Shown here: piece by piece, positions 35,034 through 46,414 of the stretch
Layout of the letters: every line of letters begins with the position of its first letter
Position numbering within the stretch: the stretch's first letter is position 1
NCBI GenBank assembly: GCA_032191485.1
Contig: JAVDOI010000007.1
Coordinates: forward strand, 2,460,463-2,524,462
DNA: 64,000 nucleotides
DNA from: Leptoclinus maculatus
Taxonomy: Eukaryota; Chordata; Actinopteri; Perciformes; Stichaeidae
Reading direction: 5' to 3'
Translations under genes and position numbers: made by a program
The notes under the pieces: model-generated
Seen by the model: the letters and a program-made list of their open reading frames with translations, nothing else
Told to the model about the DNA's origin: nothing
Database searches by the model: none

Positions 35034-35492
35034 ACTTGAGAGGATGAATTCCATTTGTGGTGGAACGTCTTATTAACAGCGATCGTCTTTCTCTGGTGCC
35101 GGTTTTGAATTTCTCACCACGGGCTGTGGAAAGACGATGACACTGTTTGCAGCAGGCCGCAAAATTGTGTTTGCATTCGGAAAACGTTTTGTCTGTCAAC
35201 AGAGAGAAACACGAGAGCGGGAACACACACACGCTCACACACTCCGAATCGATCGGAACAGATTGTGATGAGACGGTCGTATTAAAATGATAATCAAGGG
35301 CTCTCCCATTTTCTATCACTCTCCCATTTCCTCCCTTTTTCTTTCGTGTGCTGCCACAATACATCCAGTGTAATGACCGACAATATAAGCTTCACTAGTA
35401 GTGCAGGTACACTGAAATACTTTTATGTCGTCCTTTGTTTCAATTACAAAGTGGAGTGCTCATCTGCCCTCTGCTCTCTTTGCTCTCTTCAG
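33986..35492 (+). repeat. ntrk3 intron with (GT)n at 34995-35031
   Basis: A pure GT tract of about 37 bp lies ~460 bp upstream of the next acceptor. Two related segments ('gacctttcctctagcaccatcaa' near 34251 and 'gacctttcctcaagcaccac' near 34377) indicate a local duplication. No gene. Confidence 0.8.
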
Positions 35493-35605
35493 TTCCTCCC
35501 TCCATCGTGAAGCTGAAGGAGCCCGAACGCCGCCATGACACCTGCATAGAGTTCACTGTTCGAGGGTCGCCCCACCCGACGCTGCAGTGGTTCTACAGAG
35601 ACAAG
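35493..35605 (+). CDS. ntrk3: ntrk3 exon: second Ig-like domain (d5), first part
   Basis: The 113-nt exon (2 nt + 37 codons) reads 'PPSIVKLKEPERRHDTCIEF', 'TVRGSPHPTLQWFYRDK'. It holds the first d5 cysteine (TCIEF) and the strand-C tryptophan (LQWFY). The d5 domain is the main neurotrophin-binding surface of Trk receptors. The acceptor is 'tgctctcttcag' and the donor AAG|gtgcgt at 35606; the end is phase 0. The spacing from this Trp to the next exon's Cys (27 residues later) equals that of mammalian TrkC as I remember it, so no residues are missing although an intron of 739 bp divides the domain. Confidence 0.94.
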
Positions 35606-36344
35606 GTGCGTTTGTTTCAACCGTCAGTGTGAAACCAAATCACGATCCAATCAATCTATTGTGCATAGTATATTGTCTAAATGATGTTATATTTCATGCT
35701 CTTTCTAAGCAATCATTCGTTTACCTGAAAAGAAAGAACAGTTTGGCATGAAATGCACCATGGAGAAACAAAAGGATGTATTACATTTAACAATGGAAAT
35801 ATATCTATAATCACAGTACATTCATTTACAAGGTGTATTTATTGATCATCATGTCTTACAGGCTGATCAATATTTCTCTCTGAAATGAAGTGGACATGAT
35901 CTGTAGTTTAACTAGCCGCCCACACCAACGACCGCAGGTTTATGGTGCTGCAAATCAACGGTGGACAGATTGAATTAAACAATACATTTGTGCTGGAATT
36001 AGCAGGAAGAGAGCTAATGCATGTTAGTTGTTAGCTTAGCATATAGCAACCAGTGGGCAGCAAAGTCCTCCTTGGCTAAATGACGGAGCTAGCAGCCAAC
36101 GTTAACAGACGAAGGCATCGAGTTACATTATGACGTGTTCAAGCTTTGTTCAGTAAAAATGAGCAAATTATAATATAATCATGATGTGTTCAAGTTGTTT
36201 GAAGCAGATGTTTTCACAGCAATATTTAATGGATGACATAGCTGCCAGACAGTGGCCCGAAATCAAAGCTGCAGGCACCAGCATCTGGTGTCGGGCTTCA
36301 TGACTTGATGTCACCGTTCATTCGTTCTGTCACTGCCCTTTCAG
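35606..36344 (+). other. ntrk3 intron within the d5 domain
   Basis: A 739-bp intron with no recognised repeat. It ends 'cactgccctttcag'. Confidence 0.7.
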
Positions 36345-36528
36345 GAAGTATCCCACACTGAGTATGTGCGTCCTGATATGGATATTTACCAGGACTACAT
36401 AGAGGGCTGCCTGACCTTTAAGAACCCAACGCACCACAACAACGGCAACTACACTCTGACGGCCAGCAACTACCTGGGAGTGGCCACCAGCAGCGTGTAC
36501 GGGCACTTCCTCGACAAGCCCTTTGATG
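36345..36528 (+). CDS. ntrk3: ntrk3 exon: second Ig-like domain (d5), second part
   Basis: The 184-nt exon (61 codons + 1 nt) reads 'EVSHTEYVRPDMDIYQDYIE', 'GCLTFKNPTHHNNGNYTLTA' and 'SNYLGVATSSVYGHFLDKPF'. It carries the second d5 cysteine (EGC). It also carries the highly conserved Trk signature 'NPTHxNNGNYTLxAxNxLG' with a glycosylated NYT, and the 'GHFL.KPF' end of the domain. The NPTH-NNGNYTL loop contributes to neurotrophin contact in Trk receptors. The donor is G|gtgagt at 36529. Confidence 0.96.
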
Positions 36529-37777
36529 GTGAGTTGGGACCTTGAGGGCCGTGTTGAGTTTCTGTTGCATCATGTGTCGAAGAAAAACTAATCGGCGACA
36601 GAGAACTATCTGCACCTGTTCCTCTCAACTGAAAGCACCAGAACAGAACCAACTGCTGTTGACCTGCTAACATAGCATGGCAGTACACAGCTGTTTCACA
36701 CTGTGGCTTTGTGTTGGACCTGTACACGGTCGGCTGGAAAACCTAAAATCACAGTATTGCCGTTTTGCTTTCCTTCTCATTCTTTAGATATCTGTTATGT
36801 GCTTACATGCAGCTACTATAAAAAGTTCCAACTTCTTTTAGATTTTCACCCTGTTGGAACACGGAACCATTAAGCGGTATCTCGCATATCTCTTCCCCAC
36901 TTCATTTTCGCCCAAATTCAAGGTTGCCAGCTGTCTCCACAAAGTACATGTGCCTGTGTACCTATGTGCTGCTCAGATGTGTCACGTTAACGGGAAGCCT
37001 TTAAACTGCTCTAGTGGATGATCCTCCAGGTCCAGGTACAGTCAGGAGGCCTGTGCTGGCAATACTGTGAGTGGTGATCGGTCAAGCAGATGCGTCGTCG
37101 CATCACAACAAGGACAACTGGAACAGACACAGTGGCTGGCTTTCAGCAGTACTGCAGATACACAGGCAGGAGGAAACATGCATTAGAAAGAATGACATTT
37201 CTCTATATACAGTTAAGTAAAGACAAAGATGGGCCAATCTATGAATGGAGCAATATGTTGAAAATAGTCCTCTTTTCCAAAATCGCACATATTGGCTTGA
37301 GTCGTCACAGGAGCCTTCAGAAGACGTTTTTCGGGTTGTCCGTCCTTCTGTCCGATCCAGTCGCATCCACCTTGATTCGATTTTGTTGGTCACTGTGACA
37401 TGTCACGTCCGTCCCCTGCTCGTGATTGGTTTAGCCCACGCGGTGTCGGCCTTTCCTCAGCAGCACCCCGGCTGCGTTCTGCATTGCATGACGTGGTGAC
37501 ATGAAGCTTATATTTAGTCTAAGTGTGAATGAGATGCGGAGAACAACGTCATATTTAGACCGGAGGCGACGGACTCGTTGACGGTGTTATTTCTGGTGTT
37601 TTGCTCTTTTCACACCTTACACCCAATGCTCTGTCTCTAATCTAAGCATTTGCTCCGCTTAAACTGTTTTCATCTCTCGGTCATGCTTTTCTCACGTACA
37701 CTCAGATACCATACTTATCCTAGTCTGAGCAGCGTGTCTCACAGCGTCTTGTCTATCTTCTCTTTCATCTTCCACAG
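36529..37777 (+). other. ntrk3 intron, no recognised gene
   Basis: Around 37335-37420 'gttgtccgtccttctgtccgatccagtc' resembles the core of the repeat at 63700, probably an old fragment of that family. The acceptor tract is 'tctttcatcttccacag'. Confidence 0.5.
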
Positions 37778-37801
37778 ACACAGACACAGACTATTATTAT
37801 G
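37778..37801 (+). CDS. ntrk3: ntrk3 24-nt microexon, juxtamembrane ectodomain
   Basis: The exon is 2 nt + 7 codons + 1 nt. With the G from the preceding exon it adds 'DTDTDYYY'. It begins and ends in phase 1, so skipping it would keep the frame and remove eight residues. In mammalian TrkC the equivalent place has a short acidic/aromatic segment (containing 'NFILFD'). The donor is G|gtaagt at 37802. A consensus acceptor, a strong donor and exact phase agreement with both neighbours support it. Length and symmetry make it a plausible cassette microexon; I see no TGC element just upstream of the acceptor as is typical of SRRM4-regulated microexons. Confidence 0.85.
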
Positions 37802-38984
37802 GTAAGTCCTTTTTTTCTCAAAGAATCCCATTATATCATCATGGTTTAAATGTTCATGGAGGAGTCAGCTCCTCAACATGACATCCTCTACATATGTACA
37901 TTTTACATTTCATACAATTAGCTCAAATATCGTTTATATGTCAAAAAACATGACTCGTGACACAAAGAATTCCACAGACTGACAGATGTTGAAGGCATGA
38001 ATTGGAGTCAGAATGTATAGTCCGCTCTATTTTAAATAGAGGTTCTCCTATTAAATCTAATGCAATCCAATACGGCAGCTCAGCCACCACTTCCACTGCT
38101 GCAAACCCTTATAATAAACTCAATACTTCTCTAAAACTCAACATTGTTATGTTCTGCAAATGCAGATCATATGTCTGAGCTGTTTTATTTAAAAAAATCT
38201 ATTATTTATTTATTGGATTGCATTAGATTTTACCGATGTACCTAATAAAGTCACCAAATTCACAAAGAATGAATTGTCTCCAATAAAGTTGGACGTTTTT
38301 TGCGATGGGGCTCATTAGCATAGAAAAGGGGCGATCTTGCGCTTAATGTCTGCATATTACCTAATTTATATAAAATATAACAGCGCTGTTAGGGCTGCGT
38401 TTCTCCCTTTGCAGGCGCTTTGAGAACCTTACGGTTTATTTTTGTCTTATTCGTGCAGGTTTAGAAGCTGCAAAAGCCGCACAATCCTTTTGCGAATTTG
38501 ACCCTGAGTGTTTAATGTTGTTCATATTCTAAAAGTCTTTATAATGAATTGTTTTTACACAAGCAGTCTCAACTAGAGCCTTTTTTGGAGGCTACGGTTA
38601 TAGGAGCTTGAGAATAATACATATCCAGTATATCAAGGGACATATCTTTCTATAAACATAAATTCATGTCTATCTTATCAAGGTATGCCTGATAAATAGG
38701 TTTTACAGTTGAATAATACACTTAAACTAATGCTAACGTTTTATTTTAAAGATTTATACTTTCCCAGAAATGTGATCTTTAAAAAGATAGGATTTATTGT
38801 CGGACTGTACGGATGATATTGTGTCTATTAACCACAACATTGCATGACTTTCATCTCTAAGTTATGTGTCTTTCACCTCCTTTTGTCTGCAGCTCTCTGT
38901 TCATTATTGATTTGAGTAGTTTTGTGCGATGACTTCTCAGCTCAGGTCTGTAAACTGTCTGTCTTCTTGTGTTCATGCTGCCAG
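37802..38984 (+). other. ntrk3 intron, no recognised gene
   Basis: AT-rich; no repeats identified. Confidence 0.6.
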
Positions 38985-39031
38985 TGACCCCGACAGCAGA
39001 GACTCACAAACCAGAGGAAGATCATTTTGGG
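38985..39031 (+). CDS. ntrk3: ntrk3 exon: extracellular stalk
   Basis: The 47-nt exon (2 nt + 15 codons) reads 'VTPTAETHKPEEDHFG', the unstructured stalk joining d5 to the membrane. 'THKPEED.FG' is diagnostic of TrkC and is followed in the next exon by 'VSIAVGLA', exactly as in the mammalian protein. The acceptor is 'gttcatgctgccag' and the donor GGG|gtgagt at 39032. It enters in phase 1 and leaves in phase 0, so it cannot be skipped alone without a frameshift. Confidence 0.94.
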
Positions 39032-39632
39032 GTGAGTGATCGAAATGTTAAAACATGTTGACTTTGAGCTTGTGCTTCTTCGTTTGGTCTGAGAGCAACA
39101 AAAGCCCATGATGAACGTCCTAGTCACAGGCTGGTATTATTGATTGTATTAATTGCATTATCACATGTTTTGTCTTGTTTCTACATGAAAACGATCGGAT
39201 ACAATGACGGACTTGACGTGGTTGAGGTCCTGCCAGCATTGCGTTTTCAAAAGAGTCAAATAAAAGTCTTGGTGAACTTATGTCGCTAGAAGAAATGACC
39301 AGTTTAGCTCACACTTCAGTACAATATCACATTGCATTGCTTGGTGTTTTAAGGTTGGGATGACCCTGAATAGAGGAGCCTGACAACCTCAAAGTCCAAT
39401 CACTGCAGTGGTGGAAACATGTGGTTATGATTTAAAGGATCGTTCCATTCTGGCTGAATGTGGGTGCTGGATGTTTGACTTTATATAGAATTGCTTTGGT
39501 TTTTCCCAATAAATCATGAAATACGGCCTTTAGAACTAAGAGCAAACGTTCTATTTACAACTATGAAAGAGCTGGCAGGTTGAGGAACTGTGTCCGTATC
39601 TCCATTCCAGTACTAAGGACAGCGCCGCTTCT

Positions 39633-39702
<70 letters not shown>

Positions 39703-40528
39703 TCCGAAACAACAGCAAAGCTGTTTCTCAGTCCTGTGGGTGCTCTGACTCACACTTGTCTTGGTGTGAAGGGCTTTTCAACTCCATCTTCTCTTGGCCT
39801 TGTCTATAACTGTCTGGTCTCCACCAAGTTTTTATTCTTTTTAATTTTTTTTGCATTTCCTGTGTGTGGCTTCTCTGCTGCCAGTGACAGACAATCCGAA
39901 AGTTATAAGTCAATTGAGTGGATGTTATCGGTGGTTATCACTCGTATTCTAATGCTTCAGACCTATCCGTTGTGAAAGTGAAACACAATACCTGTAGTTC
40001 TAGGCACCAAAACCACTTGGTTAGGTTTAGTGGTGCAGCGTTGGTTAAGTACATAAGATAAGTACATAGCAACAAGTGTATTTAAACTCGTAATGACCGT
40101 TATGTTAAAGTAACAGTGCAAAGGAAGACCTCAAAAAAAAAAGATGTGGAACAAAAGAGTAGAACAAAATGTAGCTCAGTGAGTGAAGAGTGTGCTATTT
40201 TAATCAAGCCTTTCCTTCTCCGCCATTCGCCCGCTGCCGCTTGCTGCTATCTGCTGAAATCCCCTGGTGGCCGGTGAGCCTGAGAGTCGGTTAGAAATGT
40301 AATTGAGTTCTTTTTTTTTCCTGTAATTGACTGGGAAAAGATAACTGTTGAAGCAGAGGCTTTGACGGAGCGAGCGTAGTGGGTTAGTGTATGTGTGTGG
40401 GTGCCTTTTTTCCTTTTACATAATTCTGTGTTTTGAAAAATACGAATACCTGTATGCATCTTTAGATTCAAGTGTATGACCGTGAGAGATATCGTCCAAT
40501 CTAAAGCCCAGCAAGGGACCCTCTAGAG
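39032..40528 (+). repeat. ntrk3 intron with (AC)31 at 39639-39700
   Basis: A pure AC microsatellite of 62 bp. Otherwise no recognised element before the hAT MITE. Confidence 0.93.
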
Positions 40529-41031
40529 CAGGGGTCTTCAACGTTGTTCAGGCCAAGGACCCCCAAACTGATAGAGATGGAGCAGGGACCCCCGACTATA
40601 TATATTGTATACAATTGTGTTTTATATTAAACTGGGCCTAGTGCCATGTATAAACATAATCATATATTCATGTTTTTATTTTAAACATGAAGGTACAGTG
40701 AGTAGGGTGGCCGTGCCACTGCCATTCATAAACACACCTTGTCAGCTGATACCAATGCCAATATCAACATTGTCTGTTAATTGCATGATAATCATGCATA
40801 CAAGCTATTCAGATTGATGTTTTCATTTTAAACATAAATGTGGAAACGAAAATGAGTGATGGCCTATTAGTGCCACTGCCATGCATAAACATAGCTGTTA
40901 TCTTGCATACAATACTGAACTAATACAATAATGGACAGATTCATGTTTTGGAAAATAAATAAATAAATAAATTCTAATCAACCAAAAATGTCGCGGACCC
41001 CCTGCAGTACCTCCCCTGTTGAAGACCTCTG
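40529..41031. mobile_element. 503-bp hAT MITE (Buster-type target site)
   Basis: Begins CAGGGGTCTTCAAC and ends GTTGAAGACCTCTG: 14-bp TIRs with one mismatch. It is flanked by an exact 8-bp duplication 'ctctagag' at 40521-40528 and 41032-41039, fitting the nnnTAnnn Buster consensus. The interior is AT-rich and noncoding. Confidence 0.93.
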
Positions 41032-41039
41032 CTCTAGAG

Positions 41040-41469
41040 GCTGCTGTGTTTCATTCAAGCTCATAATATGAAAGCAGCTCACCGGTGAGCCTATAAAAAG
41101 TCAAATTGGTCCAAATGGTGGTTGCTAGAGGAAAGCACGGTCATGGAGTAATTAAATCCAAAGCATTTATCTCCTCATGAATGTGAAGAAGAAGAAGTTC
41201 TTTATTAATCCGTCTTGGGGATTTCATTCTCTTGGTACACACGGGTATAGGCCCAACATACACACATATGACCCATTGACATGCATTACTGTTGTTGAGA
41301 GATGGGGCTGCCAAGGTCAAGCAGCACTGAGCAGTTTGTGGTACACAAATACACCGCCAACTTTAATGGGGAGCAACTGCCTTAATTAATAAAAAGGTTA
41401 ATGTATTTGAGGAAAACCTCAAGATGACCGCGACCAAAATGCAGTTGACTTTGGCATTTAGCCGTCACG
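41040..41469 (+). other. ntrk3 intron, no recognised feature
   Basis: Contains 'gaagaagaagttctttattaatccgtcttgggg', which resembles the 3' end of a fish LINE or SINE, without more to support it. Confidence 0.35.
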
Positions 41470-41905
41470 TCACGTCTAAGTGCAACCGAATGCTAACTAC
41501 GAATTTTTAGGTGACCAAAATATTACAAATAACTTTCATGAGGTGAAAACGCACTGTGAAAGGGTTAAAGTTGTAAAACAAAAACAGGGGCAACTCCCAG
41601 ACCGGAAAACGTTAGTGACCTGTCAATCACAAGGTAGCCCGGCCCTGAAGCATACTCCTCTTTATGGTCTGTTTGACTCTAAATGGACCATAACTTACTA
41701 AATGAACATCATGCTGTATTGAAGAAGACTTGAAACTAGAGATTGAGACCATAAACTCATGTTTACAATGTTTACTGAGGTAATAACTCAAGAGAGAAGT
41801 AGAGTCATTTTCTCATAGACTTCTATACAACCAGAGGAGTCGCCCCCTGGTGGACACTAGAGAGAATGCAGGTTGAAAGCACTTTTGCATTGGCTTTACT
41901 TTATA
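41470..41905 (+). repeat. Family S dispersed repeat, fullest copy
   Basis: The longest uninterrupted copy, joining the halves seen separately elsewhere, from 'aagtgcaaccgaatgctaac' through 'gaagacttgaaactagag' and 'gagtcgccccctggtgg' to about 41905. Used here as the reference for the other copies. Confidence 0.85.
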
Positions 41906-42180
41906 GAACAGAATGTTGCCGTCTGATATTTGCGCATATTTCAAAATTGTAAACTCCATTCATGTCGTTACTGGTATGACGCTGCCACCTTGTGGTTTAC
42001 CTGCAAGACCTTGTAATATGAGCAGGTTGTAGTATTTTTTCTAGCATGTTAAATAGCCTCCCAAATAATATATATATACGTATATATTTAGCTGTTGTTC
42101 CCCTGTAAGGCCTGAAAAAAATCATCCTTTCTTTATTCCTATGTATGTTTGTAATTGCCCTAACACTATTTTCCCTTTGT

Positions 42181-42193
42181 CCCCCCCCCCCCC
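42181..42193 (+). repeat. C13 run inside the polypyrimidine tract of the transmembrane exon
   Basis: Thirteen consecutive C lie 9 nt upstream of the exon start, between 'tttccctttgt' and 'ggtctgtag'. They form most of the acceptor's pyrimidine tract. Confidence 0.9.
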
Positions 42194-42202
42194 GGTCTGT
42201 AG

Positions 42203-42305
42203 GTCTCCATAGCAGTAGGCCTGGCAGGGTTTGCCTGTGTGATGCTAGTGGTTCTCTTCCTTCTCATCAACAAATACGGGCGACGCTCCAAGTTTGGCAT
42301 GAAAG
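42203..42305 (+). CDS. ntrk3: ntrk3 exon: transmembrane helix and start of cytoplasmic tail
   Basis: The 103-nt exon (34 codons + 1 nt) reads 'VSIAVGLAGFACVMLVVLFL' and 'LINKYGRRSKFGMK'. Residues 2-22 form a hydrophobic helix, followed by the basic stop-transfer sequence KYGRRSK typical of Trk receptors. 'RRSKFGMK' precedes 'GP' in TrkC, and the last G here is the first base of that glycine codon. The acceptor is 'ggtctgtag' after a C13 run and the donor G|gtaaga at 42306. The next exon, with the cytoplasmic juxtamembrane segment and later the NPxY docking site and kinase, is not in the remaining 21.7 kb as far as I can see. Confidence 0.96.
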
Positions 42306-44738
42306 GTAAGAAGTGTCTCTAAATCTATGTGTTCTGTCTTCCTGAAGATGTCTTAAATCAGGCTCTTAGACACGGCTCTTGAATGCCGCTTACAGGAGCG
42401 ACTCGTGGACGGAAAGGCTGAATCCGTCTGCTTTGCCAATATCTTTGTCGTATTCATACTTTGTTTGGTGGACTGAATGGAGTTACGAGTGACTGAAAGG
42501 AAAGATTGCAAAATAATGAAAAGCTTGAAAGACAGAAAAATGAAAAGCACGAAGGGAGGAAGCAAGTAGGGACAAAAAGAAGGGTGCAGGGAGGAAAGGA
42601 GGTCTCACTCATAGCTTTGCGAACATGGAAAGCATAACTTGAGCTTGACACAAAAGAAGAACCAACAATAGTCCAGTAGGAGGAAAGGTAAGACAAAATG
42701 ATGGAAGGACAGAAAGAGGAAGGCAACAAAAGAAAGAAGGAAACAAGGATGCTTGGATGCTTGCTTCATTTTTTCTTTCCTAATGGTCTTTCTTTCCACC
42801 ATGTTTCTGTCTCTCTTGACGTGTTTTCCAGTCTTTGGTGTGGACTTGCGTTTATGTCTTCACATCCGTCTAAGCTTTCAAAATGAAAAAGAGGATGAAA
42901 CCGCTTTAAGGATTTACACTCACCTGAAGGCAGTGTTGCTTGGATCAGAGTTGAATGTATTACCTAATGATGAACAACAGGAGTTTGAGGAGTTGGTGTT
43001 GGTGTGACCTGGATTTATTAAGCCCCAAAAAGCCCAGTCTGCTCTGACTGGTCAGCGTTTTCCTGTCCCCGCTTATATTACATTTTTTTTCCATTCTATA
43101 CAAACAAAAAATAGAACTATGAACACCATTCTGAAAACTCAAATCTAATGTATCAACAAATAGACTCCAAATAGCTAAACATTAGCACAATTCCATTGTC
43201 TTCACTCAAATAGAAATTCTAACTAAACCAAGACTAAAATCTTAAGCATCATTGAAACAGCAGTCACAGCTTGAAAACGAGAAAGCTAAATTGACTAATA
43301 TTCCAACCTGCATTTCACAGAAATGGTACACTACAAACAATGCGAGAGGTTTCTGACTTTGAAAGTTAGAATGAAAGCTCTTAAGGCTCCGAGAAAGACT
43401 ACGTGGATTCTATTTTTATGTTAGTAAACTGAATAGGGCCTCTTAGAAAACCAAACCAAAGAGAAAAAATGAAGGGCAGATTCAGATGCACATCATAATG
43501 AAACGGGATGATTCTTACTATTAATGTTCTTCAGCAGAGGGAATATGTGCATGGCATTTTGCAGTCTCCAGGTTTTTTTTCGGGCACCTTCATTAATTAT
43601 TCAAATCTTCCTCCACACCAGAATCTAACGTAATTGACCTTCACACTGATGAGCTGCTCCACACATTCTCCATGTCATACAATGAGATCTCTTTCTGGTT
43701 CTCTCCTGTTTTTACTGAAAGCAGACATCCGTACCACGTCTCCAAATTATTCAAAGAAACCGTGACCTTTCAGCCAGGACACCGTGAAACAAGAAGTCAG
43801 TGTTGATTTATTTGTCACGTAACTTGTGTACTTCAGTAATGACACTTCCGTAGACATTTTAACTCAAACAACAATCTTTTTCCAAACCTAACAAAGTAAG
43901 TTTGTTACCTAAACCTAAATAAGTAGTTGTCGTTGCCAAAATCGGACTATTTCTCTATCTTTTCCTTAACCTATTTTATTAACTAATTTGTTTCTTGTGA
44001 ATACGTAACTTTATTTTGAAAAGACTGTATGCATGTAAGGAGCGTAAATTGACACGTGTTGGTGGCTTTTGGAGTACGTTTTTCTATGATATCATACAAA
44101 CAGTTGTATTGCGATACGTTAAGGTGGGAAACGTAGGACTCACTACATTTTGGTTGCCCAAAACAGGTCGTTTTTCTGTGGTTTGCTGCAACTTTTTTCC
44201 ATTATTGTTGTTAGGCAACCACCGAATGAGTGCTCAGGTTAGGTTAACACAAACCATAAACTGTACCCTACCTAATAGTATAGAGTGCCATACAAATGGG
44301 GTTGACTCTGCTGTTCCACTGATGGCATTAAATGTAAAATATGCTAAAATTACCACGCAATTGGTTATAATGCAGGTAATTCCATCCCTCCTTTTTCTTT
44401 TACCCTGAATGGCATTGATTTAAATACCAGCTCAAGTGAAAGTAAATTACTGAAGACATATAAGTATATGAGTATTATGATAATGGACATTTTTTTCAAA
44501 ATATACTTTAAAGCCCCGCTCTCTTTTGCTCTTAATTCAATTAAATTCAATGTTGCTTTATTGCCATTAAAGTATTTTTTTTTTTGTTTTAATTTAGAAT
44601 TTAGGATGACAGGCTATTCCATTGAATGTTTTACATTTTAGGAGGAAGTGCATCTCTATCTCTCTCTTTTTCTCTCTTTCTGTTTCCCTCTGTCTCTCTC
44701 TAACACAAACACACACTCACAAACCCCATGTCTTAAGG

Positions 44739-44809
<71 letters not shown>

Positions 44810-45691
44810 CACCATATCAACCATCTGTTGATTACTTCCATCTGTTCATTTAGTGCCGCCTTACAGCCAGCCCACATTACTGCCTGTAGGGTGAGTGTGT
44901 ACTTCCACACACACACACACACACACAAACAAACTCTGGCATTTGACTCGCGGTACACACACAGAGATGAAGTGCACTGATACCGAGTCTCAGACGCCCA
45001 AAATGGATGCTTTTTTGAAGAAGACGGAGCCGAGCAAAACAGCGATGATTCTATTATGTCTCCATAAGTCCTCCTCCTCGTACACTCCGCTCCTCTGTTT
45101 TAGGAGGAAATTACATCTCTGTTTTCTCCTCAGAAGGAATATTGTCATCTTTATCATGCTGTAATCTGATTTTTAGATCCAATAGTCTCTTAATGTCCAG
45201 AGAAAGCTGAGAGATGTCTATCATGTCTGCCTGCCAGCATCCGTCTCTCTTTTGCTCTCCATCTCGGTCCCTTTTGAAACTTGATGGACACGAAGGCATC
45301 TGTCTTCTGGAGCTGAAGTGGAAGTGCATCGCCCATGAAGCTCAACTGGTTTAGCTACACTTGGACACCTTTATGCAAAATATTAACATTTGAAAGCGCT
45401 GTTTGTACAATTTGTCCTCCTCTTCTTAACTGCGTTGTTGAACTCTGTGTGGCTCTTCTTCGTCAGACACTGCAGATTATGGAATGCTGAAAACACAAGC
45501 AATCAAACTCCTGCATCCCCTTTGGGTTGTTGCTGTGACAACTGAAAGTCTCCTCTCTGAAACGAGTCATTTGGCCCGGCCCAGCCTCTAAAGGGTTTTA
45601 ATCATCTTTGTTCAGATGTAATCAATCGCTGTGTGGTCATTGCTCTGCCGACAATCCAACACACTCCACTCCCAACTCGTCAAATACCGAC
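42306..45691 (+). repeat. Long ntrk3 intron, part 1: (AC)n and a family H-like segment
   Basis: An AC tract lies at 44740-44804, with a shorter one near 44909. Bases 43790-44060 ('cgtaacttgtgtacttcag' ... 'gaaaagactgtatgcatg') align loosely with the outer part of the family H copy at 46500-46640. No exon found. A repeat-free part at 45480-45680 is a possible regulatory sequence. Confidence 0.6.
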
Positions 45692-46272
45692 TGTTGTGAA
45701 TTCTTCACGGACAGAGACGATAAGGTTAAGAAGCTTTTATTCTGAAACTTTATTTTGACATCGCAAACTGTTTCCGCTTCCGGTTGCGCTAATCGTATAT
45801 GCTACGTAGGACCGACGGTACAGTCAGATCGAGTCATTGATGATGTAAGTCATAGTACTGTAACTTTGGAGTTATGTGGCGGAACTTTTCCGTTTTGTAG
45901 TTGTACTTATGTTCTTAAGTGCATTTACTGTCAGTAAGTGTTTGTTATGCAATTAGCCGTTCAAATAATAGCCCAAAGTTGAGCTAAGTGGCTAACCTGG
46001 CTAGCGAGCCTGTATTCCTGTGAATGTCTGTGTATTAATGCTTTAGTTAAGGGTTTACTATTGCTAATAATAATCGTTTTCTGTGTTTATTTCAGAAACT
46101 CTTTCAACATCTGTAACATCGTTCAAAATCTGTCACCAAGCTATAACACTGTATGCCAGACTCAATACAGTAACGTGTGGAACAAACAGATGTCTGCGTG
46201 TTCTCTGACCGGAACCCTGTAGTGGTCAATAATCATCTTTACACCAGTCTCTCAGGGGTCGAATCCCCAACA
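45692..46272 (-). mobile_element. Solo LTR with exact 5-bp target duplication
   Basis: The 581-bp segment has termini TGTTG...CAACA and is flanked by 'ccgac' on both sides (45687-45691 and 46273-46277). Removing it restores 'ataccgacgcttgg'. On the minus strand the LTR starts TGTTGGGGATTCGACC. Near its 3' end it has two AATAAA-type signals ('aaaataaagtttcagaataaaagc'), as expected for the R-U5 region, and it ends GAATTCACAACA. No internal retroelement sequence remains. A 5-bp duplication suits Gypsy or endogenous retrovirus-type elements; the clade is not determined. Confidence 0.88.
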
Positions 46273-46414
46273 CCGACGCTTGGTCCGTGACCGCCCGCGT
46301 CGGATACCGACGCACCAAGGCACCTTTTAGGGTCTGTACGAGAAGCATCGGGCTTTTAACTCCAATGTAAACCCATCCGTGTCACTATTCGATGGTCAAA
46401 GCAACTGACATAGT
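46273..46414. other. Short flanking segment with CCGACGC motifs
   Basis: 'ccgacgcttggtcc' and 'ccgacgcaccaaggcacc' form an imperfect repeat pair. This is the LTR's target sequence, itself probably repetitive. Confidence 0.35.

Noticed and set aside
34864..35364. 166-codon minus-strand frame
   Set aside because: Crosses a GT microsatellite, lies antisense in an ntrk3 intron and contains no recognisable domain.
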